Below, piece by piece: positions 52,401 through 64,000 of a DNA stretch of 64,000 bases. Position numbers and translations under genes: made by a program. Each line of letters opens with the position of its first letter. The stretch's first letter is position 1. The DNA comes from Brachypodius melanocephalos (Eukaryota > Chordata > Aves > Passeriformes > Pycnonotidae), in assembly GCA_013398615.1 (NCBI GenBank), contig VZSR01001854.1:9846585-9910584 (forward strand), in the 5' to 3' direction. The notes beneath the pieces were generated by a model, which did no database searches, was not told the DNA's origin, and saw only the letters and a list, made by a program, of their open reading frames with translations.

Positions 52401-53235
52401 CTGGTCTAGTATTTGCACTGATTTCTCAGCCTGGTTCTGAGTGTTACACATTTGAATTAACTAGCTTCTGTTAACACAACATCTAGTGTCTTATTCATGA
52501 ATACATTATAGATATTAACTGGACAGTGGCTTAAATTAAGTCTCTTATTCCTCAGAGATCTTGCAAAGATGACTTCTTAAATTCAGTAGGGATTTCCTGG
52601 TTCATTCATATTCTGTGTGCAGCAGAAATAATCTGACCTGTTACTGCTTATTCCCAGAATAAAGGTAAGTGAGTTGAACACTCAGAACTGTTTCTGTTTT
52701 TCTTAACTTCATTCTGGAATAATGGATGTTTGTTCACTTGGATTTTGACAGAGATCTAAATATAGCCCAAGATTGACTAAAGTAGTCTGTGACTCATCAT
52801 TCTGGAGTAAAATTAAATTAATAGCAGATTTCAGCCCTATCAGCTTGTAAAAAGGATGATTTGGGGTAGTTCTTCAGTGTTAAAAGAGTAAAAGTCTGTG
52901 AAAAAACATTTTTTTTAAGATTATTTTTTACTTAATCTAAATTTATTTTGATTCTCTTTCTTATCTACATGAGGAAATATATTACTACATTTACCTTTTA
53001 GAGCTGTTGGGAATGTTTTAAGAATATTAGAGAAATATGTTGAAAGCCTTGGTAGATATCAGGTATCAGATGTTTGAGGTTTTCTTTTAATGGAAATCCT
53101 GTAACTAAAAGAAGATAATAAGATTTCCCAGAGATGTCTGGTAAAAAAGAGATGGTATTTAATATCTTATAAAGCTGAATTGCTTTGGAAGCAAAAGGAA
53201 GCTGTGAGCCAGAGTGATTAAAAGTAGAATTTAAG
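49491..53235. other. AT-rich unique sequence with a short tandem repeat
   Basis: No gene is supported. A 13-bp tandem repeat lies at 50347-50381. A slightly richer patch at 49860-50110 is not recognised. Confidence 0.6.
50347..50381 (+). repeat. 13-bp tandem repeat, 2.7 copies
   Basis: The unit AGCTTTCAAAATA occurs at 50347 and 50360, with a partial third unit from 50373. The copies are identical, so the expansion is recent. Confidence 0.85.
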
Positions 53236-54042
53236 TTTTCATGGACAAATTAGAGTGATGGGCAATCTCCAGCCCTGTGAAGTTTAACAAGGGAAAGTGC
53301 CAGATTCTGCACCTGCAGTGGGTCAGCCTTGGTTGTGTGTATAGATTGGGGAATGAGAGAAGTGCTGTGGAAAGGGACCTGGAGGTTCTGGTTGAGGGAA
53401 AGATGAACATGAGTCAGCAGTGCCCTGGCAGCCAGGAGAGCCAACCCTGTCCTGGGGGGCATCAGGCACAGCATCACAGCCAGGCAAGGGAGGGGATTGT
53501 CCTGCTCTGCTCTGAGCTGGGGCAGCCTCACCTCCAGTGCTGGGGACAATTTTGAGTGCCACAATATAAAAAAGGTATTAAATTATTAGAGTGTCCAAAG
53601 GAGGGCCGTGAGAATGGTGAAAGGTCATGAGGGGAAGCAATATGAGAAGTGGCTGAGGGCACTTTGTCTGCTCAGCCTGGAGAAGAGGAGACTGAGGGGA
53701 TACCTCATTGCGGTCTTCAACGTCCTCATGAGGGCAAGCAAAGATGCAGGCACCCTTCTCTTCAGTCTTGTGATCAGGCACAAGGCTCTGAGAATGAGCA
53801 TGAAGCTGAGTCAGGGGAGGTTTAGGTTGGATATTAGAGAAAGGTTTTTCACTTGGAGAGTGAAGGGTGGTTGAGCACTGGAGCAGGCTCCCCTGGGCAG
53901 TGGTCACAGCACCAGCATGACAGAGTTCAAATGTTTGGACAATACTCTTGGAGATGATGATGTGTAGGACCAGGAGCTGGACTCAATGATTCTTGTAGGT
54001 CCCTTCCAGCTCGGCCCATTCTATGATTCTATGTTTCTATGA
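53236..54042 (+). mobile_element. CR1 retrotransposon, 3' part, plus strand
   Basis: It begins in the C-terminal ORF2 region (AAGTTTAACAAGGGAAAGTG near 53280) and ends with the CR1 3' tail, CATTCTATGATTCTATG and a further unit near 54020-54042. Landmarks include 'cctggagaagaggagact' near 53679 and 'gaccaggagctggactc' near 53969. It is 5'-truncated, as is usual for CR1, and less diverged than the copy at 1350-3165. Its reading frame is interrupted; the longest remnant is 88 codons at 53608-53874. Confidence 0.9.
53608..53874 (+). pseudogene. CR1 ORF2 C-terminal remnant
   Basis: An 88-residue open stretch contains SLEKRRLRGYL and LSQGRFRLDIRERFF, the typical final part of CR1 ORF2. It ends at TGA after WRVKGG. 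It is a surviving fragment, not an active gene. Confidence 0.75.
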
Positions 54043-54107
54043 TATAAGACTTTAGATTTTCTGTATTAGTGAATACTATTTTATGATCTATATTATATAT
54101 AAAGATG
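54043..54107. other. AT-rich junction between two CR1 tails
   Basis: About 65 bases of AT-rich sequence separate the tails of the two opposed CR1 copies. Confidence 0.7.
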
Positions 54108-54806
54108 AATCATAGAATCATATAATAGTTTGGCTTGGAAAGAGCCTTAAAGATCATCTAGCTCTTAAACCCCTGCCACTGAGAGGGACAAACTTCCTAA
54201 ACCAGGTGGTTCAAAGACCTATCCTTTTAACACTTCCAGGGATGTGGCATCCACTGATTTTCTGGACAACCTGTGCTAGTGTATCACCATTGTCAAGTAA
54301 AGAGTTTTTCCCTAACATTTAATTTAAATCTTCTCTCTGACAGTTCAAACTCATTCCTTTTTGATTTATCACTATATGCATTTGAAAAAAGTCACTCTCC
54401 ATCTCTCTTGTAACCTCCTTTAGGTAATGGAAAACTGTTCTAAGGTCTTCCTGGGGCTTTCTCTTCTCCAGGCTGAACAGTCTCAACTCTTCTAGTCTGC
54501 CTTCATAGGAGAGGTGCTGCAGATCTCTGATCATATTTGTGTCCCTCCTCTGACCTATCTCTAACAGGTCACTGTCCTTCTCGTGCTGGGGAGCCCAGAG
54601 CCAGTTGCAGCACTCCAGCCGCAGTCTCATGAAAGCAGAGTAGAAGGGGAAAATTCCCTTCCTCGCCCTGCTGGCCAGGCTGCTTTTGATGGAGCCCAGG
54701 ACACGGCTGGCCTTCTGGGCTGCAAACATACATTGCCAGCTCGTGCTGAGCTTCTCATCAAGTAGCACCTCCAAGTTCTTCTCAGCAGGGCTGCTCTCAA
54801 TGACAG
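54108..54806 (-). mobile_element. CR1 retrotransposon, 3' part, minus strand
   Basis: In plus coordinates it starts AATCATAGAATCATATAATAG, the reverse of the CR1 tail. It then follows the reversed 3' UTR and ORF2, including 'cacttccagggatgtggcat' near 54231 and 'tctcttctccaggctgaaca' near 54460. Similarity fades near 54806. The minus-strand open frame of 151 codons (54774 to 54319) is a long C-terminal ORF2 remnant. Confidence 0.9.
54319..54774 (-). pseudogene. CR1 ORF2 C-terminal remnant
   Basis: The 151-codon frame contains LLDEKLSTSWQC, RVLGSIKSSLASRARKG and SYEGRLEELRLFSLEKRK, which follow the CR1 ORF2 C-terminal region after the reverse-transcriptase core. The catalytic core lies 5' of this and is missing through truncation, so it cannot be active. 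Confidence 0.8.
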
Positions 54807-55695
54807 CAAGTATGAACCTGCATCATCTCCCTCTGAGCTGGTTTCTTCTGCAGTGGTATTCAGTCCCTCCAAATATTTATTCAACACTTCTGAATGACCT
54901 CTAAGAACTGCAAGATTCACTAGACTAAGTATGACTGGTGTGGGGGTAGCTTCCTGCTGAATTATGATTTAAGTAAAGCTTTGGTTGTAATGTTATTAAT
55001 TATATTTCCTGTGGCTCTGTTTTAAAAAGTAGTGTAGAATGAGTTTTTATTCTACTGCTGTCATTGTTTGAACTATTTGCTTATTTTTCCCATTTTAGAA
55101 ATTGCCTTAGCCCAGTTTCTGAGATGGTATTAAGAGGATGCAATTACACTACACCCTTACAGACCAGGTTTGGAAAGCCACTTGTGCTTAAGATGCACTT
55201 GATTTCAGTGTTATGAAGACTAGGATTTCTTGTTATTCCTACCTCTTTGCTAAAGCTATTCTGTATAGTGCACTTTCAAAAGCCATAAGTGTTTTTATTT
55301 CATCTGTTCACTTTTAAGAGTATCCTATGGTGCAATTGCCAAAGGCAGGAAATGGGGAGGCTGAACAGGAATCTAACACTAGGATCTGTAGCAACTTGAG
55401 ACATGAGCATTAAGTGCAGTGGCTCTTTCTAGGTTACCAATTCCAAAGTAAATGGGATCTGTTGCCTTTGAGATAAAGCTAGAGTCCACTCAGAAGCTAA
55501 TTAATAGAAACCCAGGAGTCCCTGTCTTATCCTGTAGTTTACCACCACCATGGTATTTGGCAACAAAAGGTCTCTTCCACTGTTGGCAATTCCCAGTTCC
55601 AAGAATTGTCAAATGATGTCATTGTATTCAGTGAAGGACAGAGAAATACTTTTTTTCTTTTTAACTGGCATCAGTGACTAATCCAGACAAAACAA

Positions 55696-55766
55696 ATTCA
55701 GGTATAAACTGTGTCTATGGTATTATTTATATTTATTCAGGTATAAACTTCTTCTTCTAGAAGAAG
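55696..55766 (+). repeat. Short direct repeat and perfect palindrome
   Basis: ATTCAGGTATAAACT occurs at 55696-55710 and 55735-55749. Directly after the second copy is the perfect 16-bp palindrome CTTCTTCTAGAAGAAG (55751-55766). Confidence 0.8.
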
Positions 55767-56365
55767 CCTATCAAAATAGCAATCAATGTGAAGATTCCAA
55801 AATTAAAAAGAAGCTTGGATTATTTTTCCAAAAGTTGAAAATTACACCTAATCATGGAAAGAAATAGAAAGTCCATCTGAGTGGAATGTTAGTTGCAGTA
55901 ATTTGTGTACAGAAGTGTGAAAAAAGCTCTGCATTCAAGATGAGCACTAAGCCACAACACACATATAGTAGGCAGGAATCCATACCCAGTAGGATTGAGA
56001 AAGAATGGAATAATCAAGACTTTGTAAGAAGAAAATATAAGACTTAAAGTTTGCGATGTATGACCCCAGAAAATACGCTTTGCCAACAGTCTTTGTGGAA
56101 TTTTGTGGAGGAGAAAGATTGCTGAGGTCTAGACTGCCAGGTGACCTGCCCTGAACTAGAAACATTTGTCTATATTGCCTAACACAATATGAGAGCAGTG
56201 TTGGGATTGTAAATAGCATAGTTAAATAGAAAACAAAACAAAACAAAACAGAGGTAATTCCAGAAGCCTACATCCATCAGAACATCTAGCCCAAGAAGCT
56301 GACTCTGCCATGATTAGGTTAGACATGTCCTAAATCTGAGGTATTATTATTTTATCAGGATAGGT

Positions 56366-56449
56366 AATGATGATGATGATGGTGATGATGAGGATTATTA
56401 ATAATAATATTATTAATAATAATAATAATAACAGCAACAACAACAACAG
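56366..56449 (+). repeat. Compound trinucleotide repeat (GAT)n(TAA)n(CAA)n
   Basis: GAT units pass into TAA units and then CAA units, in about 84 bases with a few interruptions. Confidence 0.9.
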
Positions 56450-58095
56450 AATCTGACTTATCACTTTGATAATTGTTAGGAAAATGTTAAACATCTTTTC
56501 AGATGAATGTATAACAGAATATGAAGCAGCTTTGGCAGATAAGTATATAGATGATCACATTTGCATTTTACTAGAGGACAATTTATTGAGTGGTTGATAT
56601 GCACTTCTAAACAAATAGGTTGCTATAAATCTGGATTGTGTAATTTATCACAATCAAAATAATGGGGGGGTGGTTAATTTCCAGATTTAAATGTCTTGAG
56701 TTTAGCAAAAATTCTTTTCATGCTGCAAAAATATTTTCAAAAGGTATGGAAAACCAAGTAATCAGTCAGGGTTTTATCCAGCTGTTGCTGACAATTTACA
56801 AAAGCTTTCCAACTAACTTTGGATTTAGTGGGAATTGGATTTTTGGGGATTTTAAGAAAACTGCAGCATCTGTTAGATATAATACTATAATACTTTCCCA
56901 AAGCCTTCCTGAGATTTTTTTGGAGGAAGTTCCAAGCAGAAATGGTAGGTCAGTCAATCAGTGTTTGTTTTCAACAGCCTCGTTAGGATAAAAATTGTCC
57001 TACATCATTTGATTTTCTGTCAGCATCAGAAAAAAATGGATAGTGATTTCCCTTCTGGTATTTTCAATATGCTTATATGAACAGACTTGCATTCTGATCT
57101 AAATTATGAAACTGATTTATGTGTTCTTTGTGCTACAAGTATGAATGCCATCATGATATAAACAGAATATCTTCCATTCAGGAGGTAAAGCTGAAAAGAT
57201 TGTTCCTGGAACATAGTACTTTGGATGAGACCATAGAAGCCCATTTTAGTCCTTTTATTACAAACATTCTATTACATACCATCCTGAGAATGCCTTAGCT
57301 TTTTGAAATATATTTGTTATAGAAAGTGGAGCTACCCAGATTTTATTGATTGTACATTTACTGTAGAAAGGAAAACAATAATGGAATACAAATATAGGTC
57401 ATTCTTCTAATCTTCATCTCCTATACAGTTGAACTTTCAAGCTGCAACTCAAAAAAAAACTTCTAGTCCCCCAAGATTTTTTTACACTAAATACAACTGT
57501 TAGTAAGTAATGAGAATAAAAGTAATTTTTTGAGTAAATAAAAGTAATAAGAAGCTGATAAAAGCTATCTAATAGAAATATTAGTGGGAAGATAATTGTT
57601 TTAATTGACACAAAAGAGACAGAACACCTAGTGAGACAAAAAAATAAATAAAAAGTCCCAGAAGCCACTAAAATTGGAAATTTGAGTCAACCTACAATAG
57701 TTGAGGACTGTAATAGACTCAAATGATATATGGAGTGGATGCTAGTCAGAATTTACAGACAACTCTTTGGCAGGAATACATTCTGAAATGTTATTCATCC
57801 AAAATAAACTTCTTAGAAGTCACAGAAATCCTGCTACACCTTGTACCTAGAACTGCATTTTGGTAGAAAGGGCAATCACACATTCACCAGAGGTAGAGGT
57901 TATGGACTGTACTCATACTTTTATTTTCAGTGATATGGGAAATTCCAGAGGCATGTGAAAAACTATCAAGGTGACAGACATGAAATATCCTTAGGATAAA
58001 GGAGTGACTAAAGGATCTGAAGGCCTCTCCATTGGGAGAGGACTGTGCAGAATACCCTGTCACTTTAAAGTAACAGGCTGATAATTTTCACATCT

Positions 58096-58195
58096 NNNNN
58101 NNNNNNNNNNNNNNNNNNNNNNNNNNNNNNNNNNNNNNNNNNNNNNNNNNNNNNNNNNNNNNNNNNNNNNNNNNNNNNNNNNNNNNNNNNNNNNN
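58096..58195. other. Assembly gap of 100 N
   Basis: Exactly 100 N, so true length is unknown. Confidence 0.99.
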
Positions 58196-60046
58196 AAAGG
58201 AACCCATGCAGTAACCACAAAAATTACTCAAGAGGGTATGTAAGAGTACATCTCCTCAGCATCTTAAAAGGTCTGCTACATGTAAACCAGTTTCAAATAT
58301 TTACTTCTTTACTTCATTTATTTACTATTTACTTCAGCATTTGTGCTGAAAAACCCCTAAACAACAACAGCAAAAACCGATTCCAAAACAGCTCTCATAA
58401 ACCAGACCACGTTTTTTTCACTGTACAAAACCAAATTACTTTGGAGTCTGATATTATCTTGTAACTCTACTTTACAAGTGAACTGGTGAAGGTAATAGTC
58501 ACAGAAGGGATCCATTAGTTTAAGAGACATCATAGAATATTACAGATATCCAGCATCCCCAAGTCAAACAGACTTTTCAGAATGAAGCAAATATATCTCA
58601 AATATTTTCATATAATAAGAAAGAGACATCAGAGTGTGTTTATATGATGTGTGATATGCTCGTTAATGAGAAGTGTAGTCAGGATTATGTTCTAGTGCTA
58701 AGAAGATTGGTTATTGCACCTGGAGAATTTTGTATTGTAGAAATCAAAATTCTTGCAAATGATATAGGCTGAAAATGGATTTGAAATCAATTCAGAACCT
58801 GAAAAAAAAAAAAGCTGAATATAGATTTTTGAATAATGAATCCTTTGGCTACACTTACCCATTTTTTTTTCTGACCTAATTAAAGTAAGTATATTGAATT
58901 ACACAAATACATTATTAACTTATTGGATTTTTAGGAAACATGCAATCAAAACTGAAAACAAAATCATGCAGTGTAAAATGTCTTATTTGTCTTCTTAATC
59001 CCCTTCCTGTTCAATGACTGTTTTGCATCTGTCACCTGCATTGTATCACCTGGGAGGTTTCAATTAATTTTCATATGTTTATGCTAAACTGTTGAAATTC
59101 ATCTGTTGAAATATTTATCAATTGACTGGAACAAATGTGCCTTCTAAACTTTATATAAGAGATGAGCAAGAGTTCTGCACAACAAATTCATATGGATGAA
59201 CACCCATGCAGAACAAACTATTGTTATGTGATTAAAATGAAGAATTTAATAAAATTTTTACTGAATTAAAACTCTCTTAGTTTTCAAAGAACTATGGGAA
59301 GAGAAGCAGTTATCAAATCAATTTTCCTTGACTATCCTTTAGCAAAAGTTTTGCGGGCTCTGTGGGACTTCATGACAAAAGCAGCTTGTAGAACTTTAGT
59401 AAAAAGAAATCTATGGTTCATCCAATATATCTAGACAGAAAAGATGACCTGATTTTCTGTACTTGTTGACAGTGATTAATACATGAAACTCCTTGGAAAG
59501 AAATCACATGGTATGCTGTAAAACTGAAAAGATGTACAGAGCAAAAAACACACAGAACCCTGATGTGCAAAATACTGAGAACGACTTCTTCTCTAGGAGA
59601 CTGGGGCCTTCACCACCAGCTTCAGCTTTCAGTGAACAGAATAAACAGGTCACAAAAGAATAAGGAAGGAAGATGGAGTATCAGATTATGTGAATTTAAT
59701 TTAAAACTGATAATTTGGGTGTCTGCCCACAGTGCAAAGGAGCCAACGTTTTGTGTTAAGGGGTTTTAGACATGAAGTAATGAAAGGCGTCTTGCCTTGT
59801 TTGTGAAGTCAAAATCCTGGATCAACATTTTGGGGGTGTGCTGCTTCTTTTTATGAAGTAGGAACAAAATTCAGCATATAGGTATCAGAGAATTTGACTT
59901 AAAGTCTTCCCACAAATTTATTCATGCAGACGTGTTCTGCAAAAAGCACAGATGTGAGTCTGGAACCAATAAATCTAGAAAACCTAGCCAGATATACTCT
60001 TACACACTGATAACAGGAATATCACATGATTTAAGATCCTTTATTT

Positions 60047-60180
60047 AAAAAAAAAAAAAAAAAACAAAAAAAAAACAACAAAGCAAAAAAACCCTCACAA
60101 AAAAACCCCCAGCCAAATAACCAAAAAACCTCACCAAACCCAGACAAAAAATCAAACCAAAACAAAAAGATGAAACCAAA
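60047..60180 (+). repeat. A/C-rich low-complexity tract
   Basis: About 18 A are followed by irregular CAAAA, ACCCC and CCAAA units for over 100 bases. Very little G or T is present. It is complementary in composition to the tract at 62649-62763. Confidence 0.85.
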
Positions 60181-62648
60181 TTCATAGTACTACCACAGCT
60201 GTCCTTTATGCTGCCCTGTGTGTCTGAGGTATTTCTTCATTACAGTAATTCTGAGCAGGGAATGGCACCTAGTGTCAACAGCAGAAATCTGTTCTCTTGT
60301 GATTTCTGGCCAGTGTCAGGGGTAAAAAGGGAAGGTAATCTTCTACTTGTAACCCTTGGTCTGCTTTTTCTATTTCAGTCAGAGTTGTCCTGCTCTATGA
60401 CTTGGTAACATCAACTTCTCTGTGCTGTAGCAATCACCTGCAGCTATAGAAGAAAGCAGACTGGAAGCAACTACTAATCTGAACTCTGAGTCCCTATTGA
60501 GAGAGTTCTAAGTGACAAAAAGTCAGGTTGGTTGCAAGTTTGAGGTATTTTTATGGCCAAAGTTTTGCTTAACTCTTATTTGAGCACGTGCATCTGGGGG
60601 CAGAGTACAGAAGATCAAGGAGAGCAGGACTACTCCTAAGGTTCTTACAGTAAGCAGCTTAGAATTTCAAAGAGAAAGTTTGGAGGAGCTAGGTTTTATT
60701 AATCCTCTCCCACTCTGCTGCTTCAGACAAGTGAGTTGAGAAAGACACATGATTCACCCTTAAGTCCTTAAAAGGAGGTGCTCTTTCCTCCATCCCACAC
60801 TTCTCATAAGGGATGAGGGCTTTGAGGGCAGCTCTGCAATACTCATGAGAACGTGCTTTTGCTCTAAAAGAAAGAGATCATTGACACAACGGGCATAAAA
60901 GTTTTTAGCTCTAAGCCCATGGATAAGCATGGAGAAGCAGAGGTCACTTTTGAAGATTAGAAGCAGTTTGATTGTTAAGTGTTACTTTAAATTAGTCTAA
61001 CCTTCCTTTTCCTTGGACTGTGTTGGAACATTCTAGATAATAAAGTTTAAAGTCTTGTTTTTCAGCTGGCCTTCACAGAAACCTTCTTTTTGCAGGTTTT
61101 CTAACCACAGGCATACTAAATAATATTTTTGGATGTTTGTAAGTACAGGAGAACGCTACCTAAGAACTACATTTAACAAGTATTTGGAAAAGGACCTCTT
61201 GATAATCTTATTGAAATGAGAAGCATTCTAAGATGAAGGACATAAAATAACAGGATCTCTTCAATAAATATTAGAAGGACAAATATAATTGTATAATCTA
61301 TAAACTAGATTGCACGGCTTGGTGGACAGGAAATACTATTCCCTTTGTGATTAACTAAGCAAGTATATATGGGAAGGCTTGAATTACCCAGATTTTCAAG
61401 AGCCCAGGTTCTTTTGACAGACTTTCATCCATCATTTATTTGAGTCGAATTGTGATTTGTTATTTATTTGGAACGGATTTATACATTTTATCGTGTTCAT
61501 GGGATTTTGTTTGGTTACTAACAGATCTGACAGCAGGTTATCTAATATTTTCCCATGAGTATAAGGAATAATTAGAATCAGTTTAGAAAAAAGATCCCAG
61601 CTAGTGGACACAAATTAAAATGAAATCATAACATTTCTGGATCATCATTTACTTAATTAAATGCACTATTTTTCCCTTTCTGTGGGGAAAAATGATCCAT
61701 TCTATTGATACACATGATATTCACAAAATCGGTTGGTTTGTTTATTTGGTTGTTTATGCTGTTTTAAGCAAACTACCAAACTATAATTCTGTGATTCAAT
61801 CAATAGAAGATCTTTAAAACTTCAATACTGGTTACTAGACTGGGGTTTGCAGATCCTGGAAGAAATGAGTTGCAGGTGATGCCATAGGTATAAGCACTCA
61901 AGCCTCATTATTACATCTTCATTTTAACACTGCTTTCTGATTTTGCAGGCTAGCAGCATTTAATGCAATTAGTGATCCTCTATGATGTAAAGAAAGAGAA
62001 AACTTAATATCTTGACAGTTAACGTGATAGTACTGGCATTGCACAAGACAAATTGGAGTTTTGAGGGCAAGGAAATTAAAGAAAAGATTCCCAATGTAAT
62101 ATATTGTTAGCTTCAAATTTCAAATTCTCAAGGATGTTATTATAATTAAGGATGTTTTTTGCATTAAATATCTGCAGTTGTATGTTGCCCAGACTTGGAT
62201 ATGGGGAAATAAATGTGAATAGAATTTGATAAAATAACAAAAAGATTGGTTTTAATATTTTTTCCCTGGACTATGTGGTGTGCAGAACGAGATGCAGTGG
62301 AAATACTTCATAAATATAAAATTATATAATTTTAAAAAGCTTTAATAAAATAAAATATTTAACAAAAACCAAACTAAAACAACTCTGAATACTTTGAAGA
62401 TAATCAGATGTTAAATAGAACAGTAGTTTGTACTCTGAACCTGTTTTTCAAAAAAACAATGATTACTAGGAAATGTAAGTAAGAGTAAGATAATTGAGTG
62501 CTCTGTGTATCCTGCTATCCTGGTTGCAACGTAAATGCTCTGATTTTTGTTTCTGTGTTCAAAATAACTGTATTAAATTTTGGAAGGTACAAAGAAGAGA
62601 TATTAGCTAAAAACAAAAAATAAAAAGGAACTTGAACTCAAACTTCCT
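60181..62648. other. AT-rich unique sequence between the A/C-rich and G/T-rich tracts
   Basis: No gene recognised. The part at about 60200-60900 is slightly richer in G and C. Confidence 0.55.
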
Positions 62649-62763
62649 GTGGGTTGTTGGTTTGTTTTTTTGGGTTGTTTTTTTGTGTGGGTTTTTGTTT
62701 TTGTTTTTGTTTTGGTTTGGTTTTTGTTGTTGTTGTTGGGGTTTTTTTGTTTTGTTTTTTTTT
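62649..62763 (+). repeat. G/T-rich low-complexity tract
   Basis: TGGGTTG, GTTTTT and GTTGTT units run for about 115 bases with almost no A or C. Several GGG or GGGG runs occur. The 63-codon frame here is an artefact of composition. Confidence 0.9.
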
Positions 62764-64000
62764 CTGAGAGAGAACTGCACAGTGAGTAGTCTACAAGTAG
62801 CTCAGTGTGAACTTATCTTTTAGATAGAAATAAAATATTGTGTGAATGTCCATGTTTGGAAGTTAAACAGACTAAGACAGAGTAAAAGTGAAATATAAAT
62901 ATGATGAACACATTTTAACTGTGAATAATTGATTAATTATGATTTTGGGATGGGATATTCCTCTGCTCTACAAGATTTAGTCCAAAGAGAAATTATTTCT
63001 GATTTATTTCTGTTACAGAAACTTATGTTTATCTGTATACTAGAAAAATATTAACAGTTTCTTATCTTCTAAAGTGAAAGACATCTTCTGAAACAGGACC
63101 AGGAATTAATTATTCAGCCCAATTAGGCTTAAATAAATGCATATAAATATTTCCAATTAATCTAGCTGCTTAAGTTAGTGTGATTTTTTTTAAAATTTTT
63201 TTTTCTGTACTATACTGTCCTGGAGAGTTTTTGTATCTTATGCTGGTTCTAAGGACTGAGAGAAAGAATAAAGTAGTCAGGGTTTCCTGTGCTAACATTT
63301 TAAATCCTTACAGAAATTTATAGGAACAAAGCAGACTGGGGTTCATTGTATAAAAGAAAGCTCTTTATGCAGAGAGTGTTCTTGTGTGAATTTAGTCACA
63401 TTTGCTTTGACCTTTGGGTGCAAAAAACTGTCAAAACAGACACAGAGAACAAAGCTTTTAGGTGGACTATTTTATGTTAAAAGCTCCATTATAGTGCTTC
63501 TCAAGTGCATTTTTAAGAAGAAAAATTAAATTACAAAAGAACTTTCTGATTAAAAAATGATTGTGCTGCTCTTCTGAAGAAATTTGAGTGGATTATTTTG
63601 AAAAACTGGCCAATTTCAAAGAAGTAGTTATCACAGTGGGAAAGGCTATAACTTGTAACTATAATAATATCTCTACAGGCATGATAAATGTATCTGTGAT
63701 TGGACCAATTGGGATTTCATGGTCTGAGGCATTATGAATTTGTCAGTTCTGTTCAATTGTTTCCAGCAAAGTGACTCCATCATATTGTTCGTATTATTTG
63801 AACGAAAAAAAAAAAAGTAAAAGTCAAAATGAAAGAGTTTAAAATTAGATTGTGTTCTGACTCCAGGCAATCAGTCCTTGTCCAGAATCATTTTCCTATC
63901 TGTTGATAGATTCTTGCTGTAATATTCACAATCCATTTGTAACTAGTCACAGCCCATTAGCCATCTGTTCTCCTATTAAATAACTTTCTTTTTATAATGT
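62764..64000. other. AT-rich unique sequence to the end of the window
   Basis: No gene or recognised repeat. A short poly(A) of about 13 lies near 63805. Confidence 0.55.

Larger units (their letters stand above)
54807..60046. other. AT-rich unique sequence without supported genes
   Basis: No gene recognised. It contains a 15-bp direct repeat and a 16-bp palindrome at 55696-55766, a compound trinucleotide repeat at 56366-56449, and a gap at 58096-58195. Confidence 0.6.

Noticed and set aside
1..64000. About 90 open frames of 60-160 codons
   Set aside because: Apart from CR1 ORF1 and ORF2 remnants, none shows a recognisable domain, and the lengths fit chance in AT-rich DNA or low-complexity runs. 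They are not annotated as genes.
1..64000. CRISPR arrays, bacterial operons, tRNA or rRNA genes
   Set aside because: No regularly spaced palindromic repeats, Shine-Dalgarno-led gene strings or tRNA-like cloverleaf patterns were seen. The CR1 and LTR content marks the DNA as vertebrate.

Overview
This window is vertebrate nuclear DNA, almost certainly from a bird and probably a passerine. It is AT-rich and carries copies of the CR1 non-LTR retrotransposon, including 3' ends with the typical ATTCTATG-type tail repeats. It also holds solitary long terminal repeats (LTRs) that resemble avian endogenous retrovirus (ERV) LTRs as I remember them. I could not run any database search, so family assignments rest on recognised sequence similarity.

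I find no complete protein-coding gene, and no tRNA, rRNA, CRISPR array or bacterial-type operon. Most open reading frames are chance runs or remnants of CR1 ORF1 and ORF2. The window therefore reads as a gene desert or the inside of a large intron. Three runs of exactly 100 N (18138-18237, 36176-36275, 58096-58195) are assembly gaps.

Layout. 1-860: the 5' part of a minus-strand CR1 (5' UTR plus broken ORF1) that runs off the left edge. 1350-3165: an old plus-strand CR1 ORF2 fragment split by a minus-strand LTR at 1645-2206. 3365-3466: a CA/TA microsatellite. 3.5-16.2 kb: AT-rich unique sequence. 16220-16675: a very old CR1 3' end. 19.6-21.7 kb: an LTR cluster, with a plus-strand solo LTR (19868-20495) flanked by a 5-bp direct repeat and an oppositely oriented LTR just downstream. 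27.4-28.8 kb: two short segments with good splice-site context, the best candidate exons in the window, separated by a long polypyrimidine tract. 30167-30410: a minus-strand CR1 3' end. 40.3-41.7 kb: a plus-strand LTR abutted by a minus-strand LTR. 48.9-49.5 kb: a richer segment ending in poly(A), possibly a retrocopy. 53.2-54.8 kb: two CR1 copies arranged tail to tail. 60.0-62.8 kb: an A/C-rich tract and a G/T-rich tract of complementary composition. The rest is AT-rich sequence with homopolymers and short tandem repeats.

Nothing here works together as a pathway. The history is one of repeated retrotransposon insertion, with an LTR landing inside an older CR1 and LTRs clustering. I did not find a convincing new biological system. 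The most useful leads are the candidate exon pair, the poly(A)-ended segment, and the nested or opposed element arrangements.
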